Positions 1-9,800 of a stretch of DNA of 59,549 nt are shown piece after piece; the first letter of the stretch is position 1; each line of letters starts with the position of its first letter. Source of the DNA: Marichromatium bheemlicum (lineage in GTDB: Bacteria; Pseudomonadota; Gammaproteobacteria; Chromatiales; Chromatiaceae); contig NZ_JAAXKX010000021.1 of NCBI RefSeq assembly GCF_012276755.1, forward strand, positions 1-59,549, written 5' to 3'. The translations under genes were made by a program, and so were the position numbers. A model generated the notes under the pieces. That model was not told the origin of the DNA, searched no databases, and saw nothing but the letters and a program-made list of their open reading frames with translations.

Positions 1-1
1 G

Positions 2-1411
2 GGGGCCGCGTTGCCTTGCCCCCGGGGCGGGGCCCCCGGGGCCCCCAGGGCCCGGGGCGCGACGGTCGCCGCCGGCACCCTCAACGGCGCCGGCGCGCTG
101 CGGCTGCGCGTCGGCGGGGTGCTCGCCGAAACCGCGCTGGGGCGGATCATCGCCCTGGTCGAGTCGGCGCAGAGCTCGCGCGCACCGATCCAGCGTCTCG
201 CCGACCGGGTGGTGCCCTGGTTCGTCGCCGCCACCCTGGGGCTGGCGCTCGTCACCTTCATGATCTGGGTGCGTCACGACCTCGAATCGGCGCTGATGGC
301 GGCGACCGCGGTGCTGATCGTCACCTGTCCCTGCGCCTTCGGGCTGGCCACGCCGATGGCCGTGGCGGTGGCCTCGGGGCGGGGCGCGGCGCGCGGCATC
401 CTGATCAAGCACGGCGCGGTGCTCGAACGGCTCTCGGCGATCCGTCACCTGGTCTTCGACAAGACCGGCACCCTCACCGAGGGTCGGGCGCGGGTGGTGG
501 CGCTGCGTGCCCCCGATGAGGACTGGCGCGCACCCGAGACCGGGCTGAGCGAGGCGCAGCGCGCGGCCCTGGCCGCGCTCGGTGCGCTCGAGCAGCACTC
601 CGAGCACCCGCTGGCGCGCGCCGTGGTGGCCTGTTGCGCGGCGCTCGGCGTGGCGCACGGCGGGCTGCCGGTCACGGGGTTCGTCGCGCTGCCCGGTCGC
701 GGGGTACGGGGGCGGGTGGCAGGGCGGGAGGTGCTCGCCGGCAGCGCCGAGTGGCTGGCCGGGGCGGGTGTAGCGCTGCCCGAGGGTGAGCCCGGCGAGG
801 TCTGTTGCGCGATCGACGGCGAACTGGTGCTGGCGCTGCGTATCGAGGACCGGCTGCGCGCCGATGCTGTGCAGGCGTTGGCGCGGTTACGCGCCGCGGG
901 GCTGCGCCTGACCCTGCTCAGCGGCGATCGCGCGGCGCGCGCGCACGCCGTGGCCGAGCGTCTCGGCGGCATGGCGACCATCGCCGAGGTGCTGCCCGAG
1001 GACAAGGCGCGGGTGGTCGAGCGGCTGCGCGCCGAGGGCGCGGCGGTGGCCATGGTCGGCGATGGCGTCAACGACGCCCCGGCGCTGGTGGCCGCCGACG
1101 TCGGCATCGCCATGGGCAGCGGCACCGATGTCTCGATCGAGTGCGCCGACATCGTGTTGATGACCGGCGAGCTGGAGCGTGTGGTGGAGGCGGTGGTGCT
1201 GGCGCGGCGCACCCTGCGTGCGATCCGCCAGAATATCGCCATCTCGATGACCTACAACCTGATCATGGTGCCGCTGGCGATGGCCGGCATCATCACCCCG
1301 CTGATCGCCGCGGTGTCGATGCCGCTCAGTTCGCTGGCGGTGATCGCCAACTCCGCGCGCATCCGCCCCGGTCTCGACGAGCAGCCGGGGCCGGGGCGCG
1401 CGCCTCGCTGA
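2..1411 (+). CDS. ccoI: Copper-type P1B ATPase, probably CcoI/FixI (5' truncated)
   Basis: This is the C-terminal two thirds of a heavy-metal P-type ATPase. It keeps the CPC metal-transport motif in TCPCAFGLATP, the phosphorylated Asp in DKTGTLTEG, and the hinge motif VGDGVNDAPAL. The metal-binding domain and first membrane helices lie beyond the left edge. The frame is open to the edge, and the first 20 or so codons are G/C-rich and do not resemble the family, so they may be sequencing noise. ccoS begins 17 bases after the stop, which is the standard ccoGHIS order. It therefore most likely moves copper to the periplasmic side for cbb3 cytochrome oxidase assembly. A general CopA exporter is the alternative. 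Confidence 0.85.
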   Translation, partial: GAALPCPRGGAPGAPRARGATVAAGTLNGAGALRLRVGGVLAETALGRIIALVESAQSSRAPIQRLADRVVPWFVAATLGLALVTFMIWVRHDLESALMAATAVLIVTCPCAFGLATPMAVAVASGRGAARGILIKHGAVLERLSAIRHLVFDKTGTLTEGRARVVALRAPDEDWRAPETGLSEAQRAALAALGALEQHSEHPLARAVVACCAALGVAHGGLPVTGFVALPGRGVRGRVAGREVLAGSAEWLAGAGVALPEGEPGEVCCAIDGELVLALRIEDRLRADAVQALARLRAAGLRLTLLSGDRAARAHAVAERLGGMATIAEVLPEDKARVVERLRAEGAAVAMVGDGVNDAPALVAADVGIAMGSGTDVSIECADIVLMTGELERVVEAVVLARRTLRAIRQNIAISMTYNLIMVPLAMAGIITPLIAAVSMPLSSLAVIANSARIRPGLDEQPGPGRAPR

Positions 1412-1428
1412 TACGCGGAGACCGACCG

Positions 1429-1653
1429 ATGGACGTCATCTATGCACTGATCCCCGGCATGCTGGTGCTCGGCCTAGCTGCGGTCGCGGTGCTCTTCTGG
1501 GCCGCGCGCAACGGCCAGTTCGACGACCTCGATGGCGACGGGCGGCGCATCCTCATGGACGAGGACGAGATCGACCCGCGCCGCCTCCCCGACGCCGACC
1601 CCGACGAGGAGTCGCCGCCGGGGCGCGACCCGGACGACCGTCTCAGGTACTGA
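1429..1653 (+). CDS. ccoS: cbb3-type cytochrome oxidase assembly protein CcoS
   Basis: A 74-residue protein with one N-terminal membrane helix ([19 protein letters not shown]), followed by the [17 protein letters not shown] segment typical of CcoS and an acidic tail. CcoS is needed to insert heme and copper into the cbb3 oxidase. The ATG at 1429 follows ccoI by 17 bases and was preferred over an upstream in-frame start that would lie inside ccoI. The last 11 bases overlap the 3' end of the convergent ammonium transporter gene. The tail (about residues 45-74) is Asp/Glu/Pro rich and longer than the minimum seen in the family. Confidence 0.85.
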   Translation: MDVIYALIPGMLVLGLAAVAVLFWAARNGQFDDLDGDGRRILMDEDEIDPRRLPDADPDEESPPGRDPDDRLRY

Positions 1654-3913
1654 AGCCGGCGACCTGGGTGTTGAGGGTGCCGACCTGGGTGCGTAGCCCG
1701 GTGGCGCTCTCGGCGATCAGCGCGCTGCCCTGGTTGCTCTCCTCGGAGACGTCGTGGATCGCGCGGATGCGGGTGTCGACCTGCTCGGAGAGCGCGTGCT
1801 GCTGCTCGACCGCCTCGACGATCTCGCGGTTGACCGCGCTGATCTCGGCCACCGCCTCGACGATCTCACCGAGCGCATGCATCGTCGCCGCCGCCTGCTC
1901 GGCGCTCTGGTTGGCCTCGGCCATGCCGCGTCTGAGCGTCTCGGCGGTGCGCTGGCTCTCGCTCTGCAACTGCTCGATGCGCTCGCGGATGTCGTCGGTG
2001 GCCAGCCGCGTCTTGGTGGCGAGCTGACGGATCTCGCCCGAGACCACGGCGAAGCCACGCCCGTGCTCGCCGGCGCGCGCCGCCTCGATCGCGGCGTTGA
2101 GCGCGAGCAGATTGGTTTGATCGGCGATCTCGCGGATCAGGTCGACCACCTCGCCGATCGACTGGCTCTGCGCCGAGAGCGATCCGGCCTGCTCCGAGGC
2201 GCCGTCGAGCTGGCCGGCGAGCTGACTGACCAGGGTGTTGAGCCGGCCGATCTGGCCGCTGCCGTGTTCCACCCGCTGCTCGGCGCTGTGTCCCGAGGCT
2301 AGCCCGCGCTGGGCGCTCGCCAGGGTGTGTCCGGCGTGGCCAAGCATCTGCTCGACGAAGCGTCGTGCCTCCTCGGCGTCCTGGCGCTGACGCCGCGCGC
2401 CGTCGCGGGTCTGGTGGGCGAGGGCGGCGAGCTGGTCGCTGTCGAGCTGGACCCGACCGGCGACCTCGGTCATCACCCGGATGCTCTCCTGGAAGCGCTC
2501 GAGCATGCGGTTGAAGGCGCGCGCCGTCTCGCCGGCCTCGGTGGCGTTCTCCACCGGCGCGCGCAACCGCAGGTCGCCGCTCTCGACGATCTGTTGCATG
2601 GTGCGCATGGTGTCGAGCCAGACCGTGCGGGCGCCGTGCTCGACGACGTTGAGCCCCTCGTCCTCCTCCTCCGGGCTGACCCGCAGGTCGTGGAACAGCC
2701 GCAGTCCGAGGAACACCACCAGGCCGCTGCCGAAGGCCCAGACGAACACCGCCGCCACCCCGATCAATTGCACCCCGAACTGGCTGAGGTGGCCGCCGGT
2801 GGCGAGCTGGTCGGCGGGGGCGAAGAAGGCGAGCGCCAGCGTCCCCCAGACCCCGCCGAAGCCGTGCGCGGCGATCGCCCCGACCGGGTCGTCGAGGTGC
2901 GCGAGATGGAGCAGCGCCGATTCGATGCCATAGACCAGCAGACCGCCGATCGCACCGATCCACAGCGCGTTGCCCGGCTCGACGAAGGCGCAGCCGGCGG
3001 TGATCGAGACCAGCCCGGCGAGGGTGCCGTTGAGCACCCGCTCGACCGGGACCTGCCCCTGGTTGAGGGTGAGCGCGAGCAGCAGGCTGGCGAGCCCGCC
3101 GGCGCACGCCGAGAGTACGGTGTTGAGGATGATCTTGGGGACCGAGGCATCGGCGGCCAGGGCGCTGCCGCCGTTGAAGCCGAACCAGCCGAACCAGAGG
3201 ATAAAGATGCCGAGGGTGGCCAGCAGCAGGTTGTGACCGGGGATGGGCTGCGGCTCGCCGCGCGCATCGAAGCGCCCGCGGCGCGCGCCGAGCACGATCA
3301 CCCCGGCGAGCGCCACCCAGCCGCCGACCGAGTGCACCACGGTGGATCCGGCGAAGTCCATGAAGCCCATCGCCTCGAGCCAGCCGGGGGTGGTGTCGGC
3401 GAAGGCGCTGCCCCAGGCCCAGTGTCCCGAGACCGGATAGATCAGCAGGCTGATCATCGCCGAGATGATCAGATAGGCGTTGAACTTCATCCGCTCGGCC
3501 ACGGCGCCGGCGACGATGGTCGCGGCGGTGCCGACGAAGGTCGCCTGGAAGAGGAAGAAGGCGTAGTCGCCGGGCGCGTCGAGCAACGCGCCGTTGAAGC
3601 CGTGCAGCCCGATCCAGCCGTTCTGGCTGGTGCCGAACATCAGCGCGAAGCCGATCAGCCAGAACAGGATCACCGCCACGAGGAAGTCGCTGATGTTCTT
3701 GATCGCGACGTTGTAGCTGTTTTTGGCGCGCACCAGGCCGGACTCGAGCGCGGTGAATCCGGCCTGCATCAAAAAGACCAGTCCGGCGGCGACCAGCACC
3801 CAGATGAGATCGAGTCGTGCACCGACGTCGAGCACTGTGGCGGGTGAGGCGAACACATTGGTGCAGAGAACAAGGGTAGAGAGCAGAAGGGCTGTGCGCA
3901 TATCTGGGTCCAT
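1643..3913 (-). CDS. Ammonium transporter fused to a methyl-accepting chemotaxis signalling domain
   Basis: A 756-residue fusion. Residues 1-22 resemble a signal peptide. Residues about 30-410 form an Amt/Rh transporter with both pore histidines (H194 in [10 protein letters not shown]350 in [10 protein letters not shown]) and the conserved Asp186 in MDFAG. The usual cytosolic Amt tail ([11 protein letters not shown]) runs into a HAMP-like stretch (about 438-478) and a long coiled coil. That coil carries the chemoreceptor hairpin tip [18 protein letters not shown] followed by [13 protein letters not shown] (about 595-627). Ammonium binding or passage probably feeds CheA/CheW signalling, which is inferred. 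No che genes or glnK are nearby. A second ATG at 3901 (MRTALLL) is an equally plausible start, and neither has a strong ribosome binding site. A sigma-54-type promoter lies upstream at 3981-3996. Confidence 0.9.
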   Translation of the reverse strand: MDPDMRTALLLSTLVLCTNVFASPATVLDVGARLDLIWVLVAAGLVFLMQAGFTALESGLVRAKNSYNVAIKNISDFLVAVILFWLIGFALMFGTSQNGWIGLHGFNGALLDAPGDYAFFLFQATFVGTAATIVAGAVAERMKFNAYLIISAMISLLIYPVSGHWAWGSAFADTTPGWLEAMGFMDFAGSTVVHSVGGWVALAGVIVLGARRGRFDARGEPQPIPGHNLLLATLGIFILWFGWFGFNGGSALAADASVPKIILNTVLSACAGGLASLLLALTLNQGQVPVERVLNGTLAGLVSITAGCAFVEPGNALWIGAIGGLLVYGIESALLHLAHLDDPVGAIAAHGFGGVWGTLALAFFAPADQLATGGHLSQFGVQLIGVAAVFVWAFGSGLVVFLGLRLFHDLRVSPEEEDEGLNVVEHGARTVWLDTMRTMQQIVESGDLRLRAPVENATEAGETARAFNRMLERFQESIRVMTEVAGRVQLDSDQLAALAHQTRDGARRQRQDAEEARRFVEQMLGHAGHTLASAQRGLASGHSAEQRVEHGSGQIGRLNTLVSQLAGQLDGASEQAGSLSAQSQSIGEVVDLIREIADQTNLLALNAAIEAARAGEHGRGFAVVSGEIRQLATKTRLATDDIRERIEQLQSESQRTAETLRRGMAEANQSAEQAAATMHALGEIVEAVAEISAVNREIVEAVEQQHALSEQVDTRIRAIHDVSEESNQGSALIAESATGLRTQVGTLNTQVAGFST

Positions 3914-3980
3914 CAGGGGTCAGGGGCCGACGATCCTGGTGCAGATCGGCCGACAGGACATGTCGATGTGCCGGTTGTTC

Positions 3981-3996
3981 AGCACGTGGCGTGCCA
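3981..3996 (-). promoter_or_regulatory. Putative sigma-54 (-24/-12) promoter for the Amt-chemoreceptor gene
   Basis: On the minus strand the sequence reads TGGCACGCCACGTGCT. The -24 GG and -12 GC are exactly 10 bases apart and the -24 half TGGCACG is a full match. The -12 half is GTGC instead of TTGC. Predicted transcription starts near 3970, about 57 bases before the ATG at 3913. Amt genes are commonly under NtrC/sigma-54 control, which supports the call. I see no clear NtrC site upstream. Confidence 0.55.
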
Positions 3997-4103
3997 GGCT
4001 GGTGCGCGGGGCTGTTGCTCACTGTGGTGGCGGGCATCGGCCGTGCAAGCGTGGCCTGCCCCGTCCGGATGGGCGGTCGGTGTGGCGGTCGTGGCGTCGT
4101 CGA

Positions 4104-5030
4104 TCAGACGCCGTGTCGGAGCAGCGCGGCCAGGGCGCTGGCGAACGTGAGTGCGCCGCTGAGGATGGCGCCGAGCACGGTGCGCCGGCGTAACTGACCG
4201 ATCAGGGTGGGTTCGTCGCCGCTGGCGATCAGGGGCCGTAGTCGGGGGGCGGGGCCGCGTCCCACACGCGCCAGCGCCGGGGTCGCGGCGAGCTGGCGTT
4301 CGGCGTGTTCGGCAAGGCGCGCGGCCTGGGCACGTGCCCGCTCCCACTCGTCGAGATCGATCTCGCCGTCGCCGTTGCGATCGATCGCGCGCATCCGCTC
4401 GGGATCGCGTTTCCAGCGGCTCAACAGGGCGCGGGTGAGGCGATCGCGCGCCTCGGGACCGCGTCGCGGGGTCTCGAGGTGACCGAGGACATAGAGTAGG
4501 TCGTGGTGCTCGATGCGCTCCTCGCGCATCCGCCAGCGCCGTGCGCCGCCGAGCAGTTGCTGCCAGGCGCTCGGTGAGGTGCCGGGCGGGGCGCCGCGGT
4601 GCGGGCCGTACCAGACTCGTGTGCGATGACAACGTATCCGGGCGCCGCGTGGGTCGACCAGACACTGTCCGGTGCCGTCATCGAGCAGGAAGGGGGCCTC
4701 GGAGCTGTCTGCCTCGACCTTGACCCAGCGCTGCTGACGACCGCTGTTGCGGCGCTCCTCGATACGGTAGCGATACCACAGACAGGGGGCCCCGGTGAGC
4801 GGTGCTAGCAGGGGCGCCTGGTGGGGCGCGGCCAGTCCCTGCAGCTCGACCTGTCCCTGGGCGGCGGAGCGGATTCGCGCCGTCGGGGTGTCGGTGACCC
4901 GGCGCAGGTCGTGATAGCGGCCGAGGGTCCAGCGTAGCGCGAACAGCGCCGCGGCGGTGACCATCGCCCAGCCGATCCAGAACTGCTCGGCGGGGGCCTG
5001 CGTCAGGGCATCGGCGAGCGTCTCGAGCAT
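4104..5030 (-). CDS. GIDE-domain membrane protein with an EF-hand
   Basis: A 308-residue protein with an N-terminal helix (about 17-35) and a C-terminal hydrophobic helix (about 283-304). Between them is a region resembling the GIDE domain (PF12483), first described in mitochondrial E3 ligases and also found in bacteria beside LemA. The stretch about 60-140, including LTGAPCLWYRYRIEER, is the recognisable part. A canonical EF-hand loop DRNGDGEIDLDE sits at 217-228, with acidic or amide residues at positions 1, 3, 5, 7, 9 and 12, so calcium binding is likely. It lies 10 bases downstream of lemA in the same direction, so the two are probably co-transcribed. The function is unknown. No RING finger is present, so ligase activity should not be assumed. 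Confidence 0.75.
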   Translation of the reverse strand: MLETLADALTQAPAEQFWIGWAMVTAAALFALRWTLGRYHDLRRVTDTPTARIRSAAQGQVELQGLAAPHQAPLLAPLTGAPCLWYRYRIEERRNSGRQQRWVKVEADSSEAPFLLDDGTGQCLVDPRGARIRCHRTRVWYGPHRGAPPGTSPSAWQQLLGGARRWRMREERIEHHDLLYVLGHLETPRRGPEARDRLTRALLSRWKRDPERMRAIDRNGDGEIDLDEWERARAQAARLAEHAERQLAATPALARVGRGPAPRLRPLIASGDEPTLIGQLRRRTVLGAILSGALTFASALAALLRHGV

Positions 5031-5040
5031 GGTCGCCGGC

Positions 5041-5610
5041 TCAGCCGAACAAGGCGTCGAGATCGACGTCGGCGCGCGCCTCGCTGAATTCGAGGAGGTC
5101 GGCCGGGGTGAAGCCGAGTCGGCGCGCGATCAGCAGGTCGGGGAACTGGGCGATGCGGACGTTGAGCAGGTTGACGCTGTCGTTGTAGAGCTCGCGGCGA
5201 TCGGCGATGGTGTCCTCGAGCTGGCTGATCCGTGCCCCGAGGTCGCGGAAGGCGCGGTCGGCCTGCAGCTCGGGATAGGACTCGGCGAGCGCCAGCAGCT
5301 GGCCGAGCCCGGCGCGCAGGCTGGTCTCGGCGGTACCGAGCTGGCGCAGGTCACCGCGCTCGCGGGCGGCGAACACCGCTCCGCGCGCCTCGACCACGCG
5401 CTCCAGGGTCTCCTGTTCGTAACGCATGTACTGACGACAGACGCTGACCAGCTTGGGCAGCTCGTCGTGGCGCTGCTTGAGTGCGATATCGATGTTCGAC
5501 CAATTTTTGGCCACCTGGTGCTTGAGCCGTACCAGGGCGTTGTAGACGGCGACCGCATAGACGGCGAGCAGTGCCAGGGCGACCAACAGGATGAGAAGCG
5601 TCGGGCTCAT
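5041..5610 (-). CDS. lemA: LemA family protein
   Basis: A 189-residue LemA-type protein with an N-terminal membrane anchor (about 4-24), a short external start and a cytoplasmic helical bundle. The characteristic stretch is NALVRLKHQVAKNWSNIDIA, followed by LKQRHDELPKLV and, near the end, the LYNDSVNLLN-type segment YNDSVNLLNVRIAQFPDLL. LemA proteins form a four-helix fold of unknown molecular role. The GIDE-domain gene follows after 10 bases, the commonest LemA partner arrangement. The RND adaptor gene diverges on the other side, leaving a 235-base intergenic region with no element I can assign. Confidence 0.9.
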   Translation of the reverse strand: MSPTLLILLVALALLAVYAVAVYNALVRLKHQVAKNWSNIDIALKQRHDELPKLVSVCRQYMRYEQETLERVVEARGAVFAARERGDLRQLGTAETSLRAGLGQLLALAESYPELQADRAFRDLGARISQLEDTIADRRELYNDSVNLLNVRIAQFPDLLIARRLGFTPADLLEFSEARADVDLDALFG

Positions 5611-5845
5611 GACTGTACCTCGTGTGATGACGCCGGTGGTGGGCGTGCGCGTCCGGCATGTGCTCGTCGACGTCGGCCAATGCTACACGGCCACCCCGAC
5701 TCTGTCGCGGAGCGGTCTATGCTTGGGGGACGCGTCTCGGTGAGGGGGGAGGGGCTGTGACCGACGCGTGCCCGAGCCCCTGGGCGAAGCCCTTTGCCGA
5801 CCATCAAGATAGCGCCGACAGGGTCCCGTCGGACCCAGGGTTGCG

Positions 5846-6850
5846 ATGATGCCGCGATCATTCTTCAACGGGGTCTTGTTGCTGCTACCGGCGCTGGCGG
5901 GTGCGGAGGCCGTGCTGTCGGTGACCACGGTCGAGCTGGGCACGGTGCTGGTCCACCCGGTACGCGAGGCGCCGGCCGAGGCTGTGGCGCTCAACGACAC
6001 CCGGCTCGGTGCCGAGATCAACGGGGTGATCGCCGCGATCGATGTGGCCGTTGGTGATCGGGTCGAGCGCGGTCAGGTCCTCGCCCGGCTCGACTGTACC
6101 CCGCACGAGATCAAGGTCGCGCGCGCCCAGGCCGCGCTCGCCGCCGGGCGTGCCACCCTGGAGTTCAGCGAGCTGCAGCTCGACAACGCACGCCGGCTCT
6201 CGGCGCGGCGCAGCATCTCGCAGGAGGAACTCGACAAGCGCGAGGCCGACGCGCGCACCCGCAAGGCCGAACTCGACCGGCTCCAGGCCGCGCTCGACGC
6301 CGCCGAATACACCGCCTCCAAGTGCACCATCGTCGCACCGCTCAACGCGGTGGTGATCGAACGTATCGCCAGTGTCGGCGATTATGCGGTACCCGGCACC
6401 GAGATCCTGCGCCTGCTCGACGACGAGAACATCGAGGTCAGCGCCAAGGTCCAGGAGCAGGATCTCGGTGGCCTGGAGGCCGCCGCCGAGGTGCGTTTCG
6501 TCGGTCGGTTGCGTGATCACCCGGTGCGGTTGCGTACCGTGCTACCGCTGCTCGAACGGCGGCTGCGTACCTACGAGGTGAGGCTGCGCTTCGTCGCCGA
6601 GCCGGCCCCGCCGGGGGCCGCCGGGCGGTTGCGTTGGCGGGTCGGTGGCGGGCGCATCCCCGCCGATCTGTTGGTGCGCCGTGATGGTGGGTTCGGGGTG
6701 TTCGTGCTCGAGGACGGTCGCGCGCGCTTCCAGTCGCTGCCCGAGGCACGCGCGGGGCATCCGGCGGCCACCAGTTTGGCTCCCACCACGCGGTTGATCG
6801 TCGACGGGCGCTTCCGGGTCGAGGACGGCGAGGCGGTGAGGGCGGATTGA
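5846..6850 (+). CDS. RND efflux periplasmic adaptor (HlyD/MFP family)
   Basis: A 334-residue membrane-fusion protein. It has a cleavable signal peptide (about 1-20, ending near LAGAEA), a lipoyl half-motif (GAEINGVIAAIDVAVGDRVE), an alpha-hairpin coiled coil (about 85-150), the returning lipoyl half (IVAPLNAVVIERIASVGDYA) and a beta-barrel region. It would link the inner-membrane pump encoded 7 bases downstream to an outer-membrane channel. No TolC-like gene is present here. Two adjacent ATG codons (5846, 5849) could both serve as start, and there is no strong Shine-Dalgarno sequence. The substrate cannot be read from sequence. Confidence 0.85.
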   Translation: MMPRSFFNGVLLLLPALAGAEAVLSVTTVELGTVLVHPVREAPAEAVALNDTRLGAEINGVIAAIDVAVGDRVERGQVLARLDCTPHEIKVARAQAALAAGRATLEFSELQLDNARRLSARRSISQEELDKREADARTRKAELDRLQAALDAAEYTASKCTIVAPLNAVVIERIASVGDYAVPGTEILRLLDDENIEVSAKVQEQDLGGLEAAAEVRFVGRLRDHPVRLRTVLPLLERRLRTYEVRLRFVAEPAPPGAAGRLRWRVGGGRIPADLLVRRDGGFGVFVLEDGRARFQSLPEARAGHPAATSLAPTTRLIVDGRFRVEDGEAVRAD

Positions 6851-6857
6851 GACGGCT

Positions 6858-9800
6858 ATGTTCGCGCAGCTGATCCGCAATCACGTCCTCACCAACCTGA
6901 CCTTCCTGCTGGTGGTGGTGCTCGGCGCTATCGCCTATCTGCAGCTGCCGCGCGAGCAGGACCCGAGCGTCAACTTCAACTGGGTGACGGTGCGGGTGGT
7001 GTGGCCCGGGGCCTCGGCCGAGGACGTCGAGACCCGGGTGACCGAGCCGCTGGAGGAGGGCATCGAGCGGGTCGACGACACCAAGTTCGTCAGCAGCAAC
7101 AGTCGCCAGGGGATCGCCTCTGTGTTGGTGCGTTTCGAGGACATCGGCCCCGCGGCCTTCGACAAGCGCATGGACGACCTCAGGCGCGAGATCCAGAGCC
7201 AGCTGCGTGAGCTGCCGGCCGAGGCACGCCAGCCCGAGATCGTCGAGGTCAGTAGCGCCAACGCCTTCCCCACCGCGACCCTGGCGCTGGTGGGGCGCGC
7301 CGCCGACGAGCAGCTGCGCCGCTCGGCGGTGCAGGTGCGCAAGGATCTGCAGCGGATGTCCGGGGTCGACCGGGTTGAGACCATCGGCCAGACCGACCCC
7401 GAGCTGCAGGTCGACTTCTCCCCCGAGCACCTGGTCGGGCTCGGTGTCTCGCCGGTCGATCTCGCCGATACCGTTACCGCCTATTTTCGCGATCTCGCCG
7501 CCGGCAGCATCTCGGTGGGCGATCAGCAGTGGTTCGTGCGCGTGCTCGGCACCAGCGACGACCCACGTTATCTCGAGGACCTGCCGATCGTCACCGCACT
7601 GGGTGAGCTGCCGCTGCGCTCGGTGGCCGAGGTCGTGCGCGGTCATGACGAACCTGACGAGCTGGTGCGTTATGGGGGGCGTCCAGCGGTGTTGCTGTCG
7701 GTGTTCAAGGCCGACCAGATCAACAACATCGAGCTACTCGCACGCATCCGCGACTACATGGACGGGGCCAACACCGGGTTCGCCACCCTGGGGCTGGAGC
7801 TGGTGCTGCTCGAGGACCAGACCCTGGCCACCCAGCACGCGGTGCGGGTGATGGAGCGCAACGCCCTGGTCGGGCTGGCGCTGGTGTTGGTGATGGTGTG
7901 GCTGTTCCTTGGCCTGCGGGTGGCGGTGCTCACCAGCATCGGCATCCCCTTCGTGCTCGGTGGGGTGTTCATCCTGCTCGCGCTGTTCGGCCAGACGCTC
8001 AACTCGACCACCCTGCTGGCGGTGGTGATCAGCCTGGGGATGCTGGTCGACGATGCGGTGGTGGTGGTCGAGGCGATCTACTACAAGCTACGCGAGGGCT
8101 ACGAGGGGGTGGCCGCGGCCATCGCCGGGCTGCAGGAGGTGGCGGTGCCGGTGGGCTCGGCGGTGCTCACCACCATCGCCGCCTTCCTGCCGCTGATGCT
8201 CATCCCCGGGGTGCTCGGCGACTACATGAAGTTCGTCCCCGCAGTGGTCACCCTAGCGCTGCTGATCAGCCTGGTCGAGGCCTACTGGATGCTGCCGAGT
8301 CACATGCTCGAGGCGCGCGTCGACCCGGCTCATCCCGGCAAGGTGCAGCGCGCCCGACTGCGCGCCACCGACTGGCTGCGGCGGCGCTTCGCGCGGGCAC
8401 TGGTGCGCTTCCTCGGGCTGCGCTGGTGGCTTGCGCCGCTCGGCGTGGTGTTGCTCGGCGGCGCGGTGGCGATGGTCGGCGGCGGGCTGGTGCGGGTCGA
8501 TTACTTCGCTACCGATCTCTATCGGTTGTTTTACATCAACGTCGAGATGCCGCCCGGCACCAAGGTCGAGAAGACCCTCGCCACCCTCGAGACGATCGAG
8601 CAGCGGGTGCGCGCCGAGCTGCGTGAGGGTGAGGCGCGGGCGCTGATCAGCTATGCCGGGCAGCGCTTCACCGAGACCGAGCCGATGTTCGGCGAGGAGA
8701 AGGGGCAGGTGTTCGTCAGCCTCGAACCGGCCGCGCCCGGACGGCGCGGGGTCGAGGCGCTGATCTCGGCGGTGCGCGCGGCGGTCGAGGCGGTGCCGGG
8801 ACCGCTCGAGGTCTCCTTCCTGCGGCGCAAGATCGGGCCGCCGACGCTCAAGGCGATCAACGTCAAGGTGCGTGGCGACGACGTCGCCGAGCTGCGCGCG
8901 GCCAGCGCCGAGATCAAGCGCTTCCTCGCCGCCGCCCCGGGGGTGGTCGACATCAGCGACGACGATACTCGCGGGCGCATGGAGCTGGAGGTGCGCCTCG
9001 ACCCCGATGCCATCGTGCGCGCCGGGCTGAGCCCGGCGGAGGTGGTGCGGATGGTGCGCCTCTATGCCGATGGCGAGGTGGTGGCGAGCATGCAGCACCA
9101 GGGTGAGCGGCTCGAGGTGCGGGTGCGCGGCGCGCCGCGCGCGCTGCTCGACACCCGCTCTTTCCTCGATCATCCGGTGGGGCTGCCCGACGGTAGCGAG
9201 ATCGCCCTCGGCAAGCTGCTGCGGGTCGAGACCCAGCGCACCACCAGCAACATCCGGCACTACGACTTCCGGCGCGCGATCACCGTCGAGGCCGACATCG
9301 ACAGCGCGCGGACCGACACCGTCAGCGCCAATGCCGCCATCCGTGCCTTCTGGGCCGAGGCGCGCAGCCGTTACCCCGGGGTCGACATCGACCTCACCGG
9401 GCAGAACGACGACATCGAGGAGAGCCTCAACGCCATCCTGGTGCTCTTTCTCGTTGGTCTCGGGCTGATCTACCTCATCCTCGGCGCCCAGTTCGTCAGT
9501 TACCGCCAACCGTTGCTGGTGCTCGCCACCGTGCCGATGGCCTTCATCGGCGTGGTGGTGGGGCTGTTCGCCAGCGCCAACCCGCTCAGTCTCTATACCC
9601 TTTACGGCGTGGTGGCGCTGGCCGGGATCGCGGCCAACGACTGTATCGTGCTGATCAGCACCGCCAACCGCTATCTCGCCCATGGGCTGGGGGTGACGCG
9701 CGCCATCGTCGCCGCCGCGCGCCGCCGGGTGGTGCCGATCATCATCACCTCGTTGACCACCATCGCCGGGCTGGTGTCGCTGGCCACCGGGCTCGCCGGC

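Noticed and set aside
41-1242. Long frames antisense to real genes throughout the window
   Set aside because: High GC leaves long open frames on the opposite strand; they lack family motifs and overlap well-supported genes.
3986-4010. NtrC-like GCACC-N5-GGCAC before the Amt fusion
   Set aside because: It overlaps the -24 element and lacks a proper second half.
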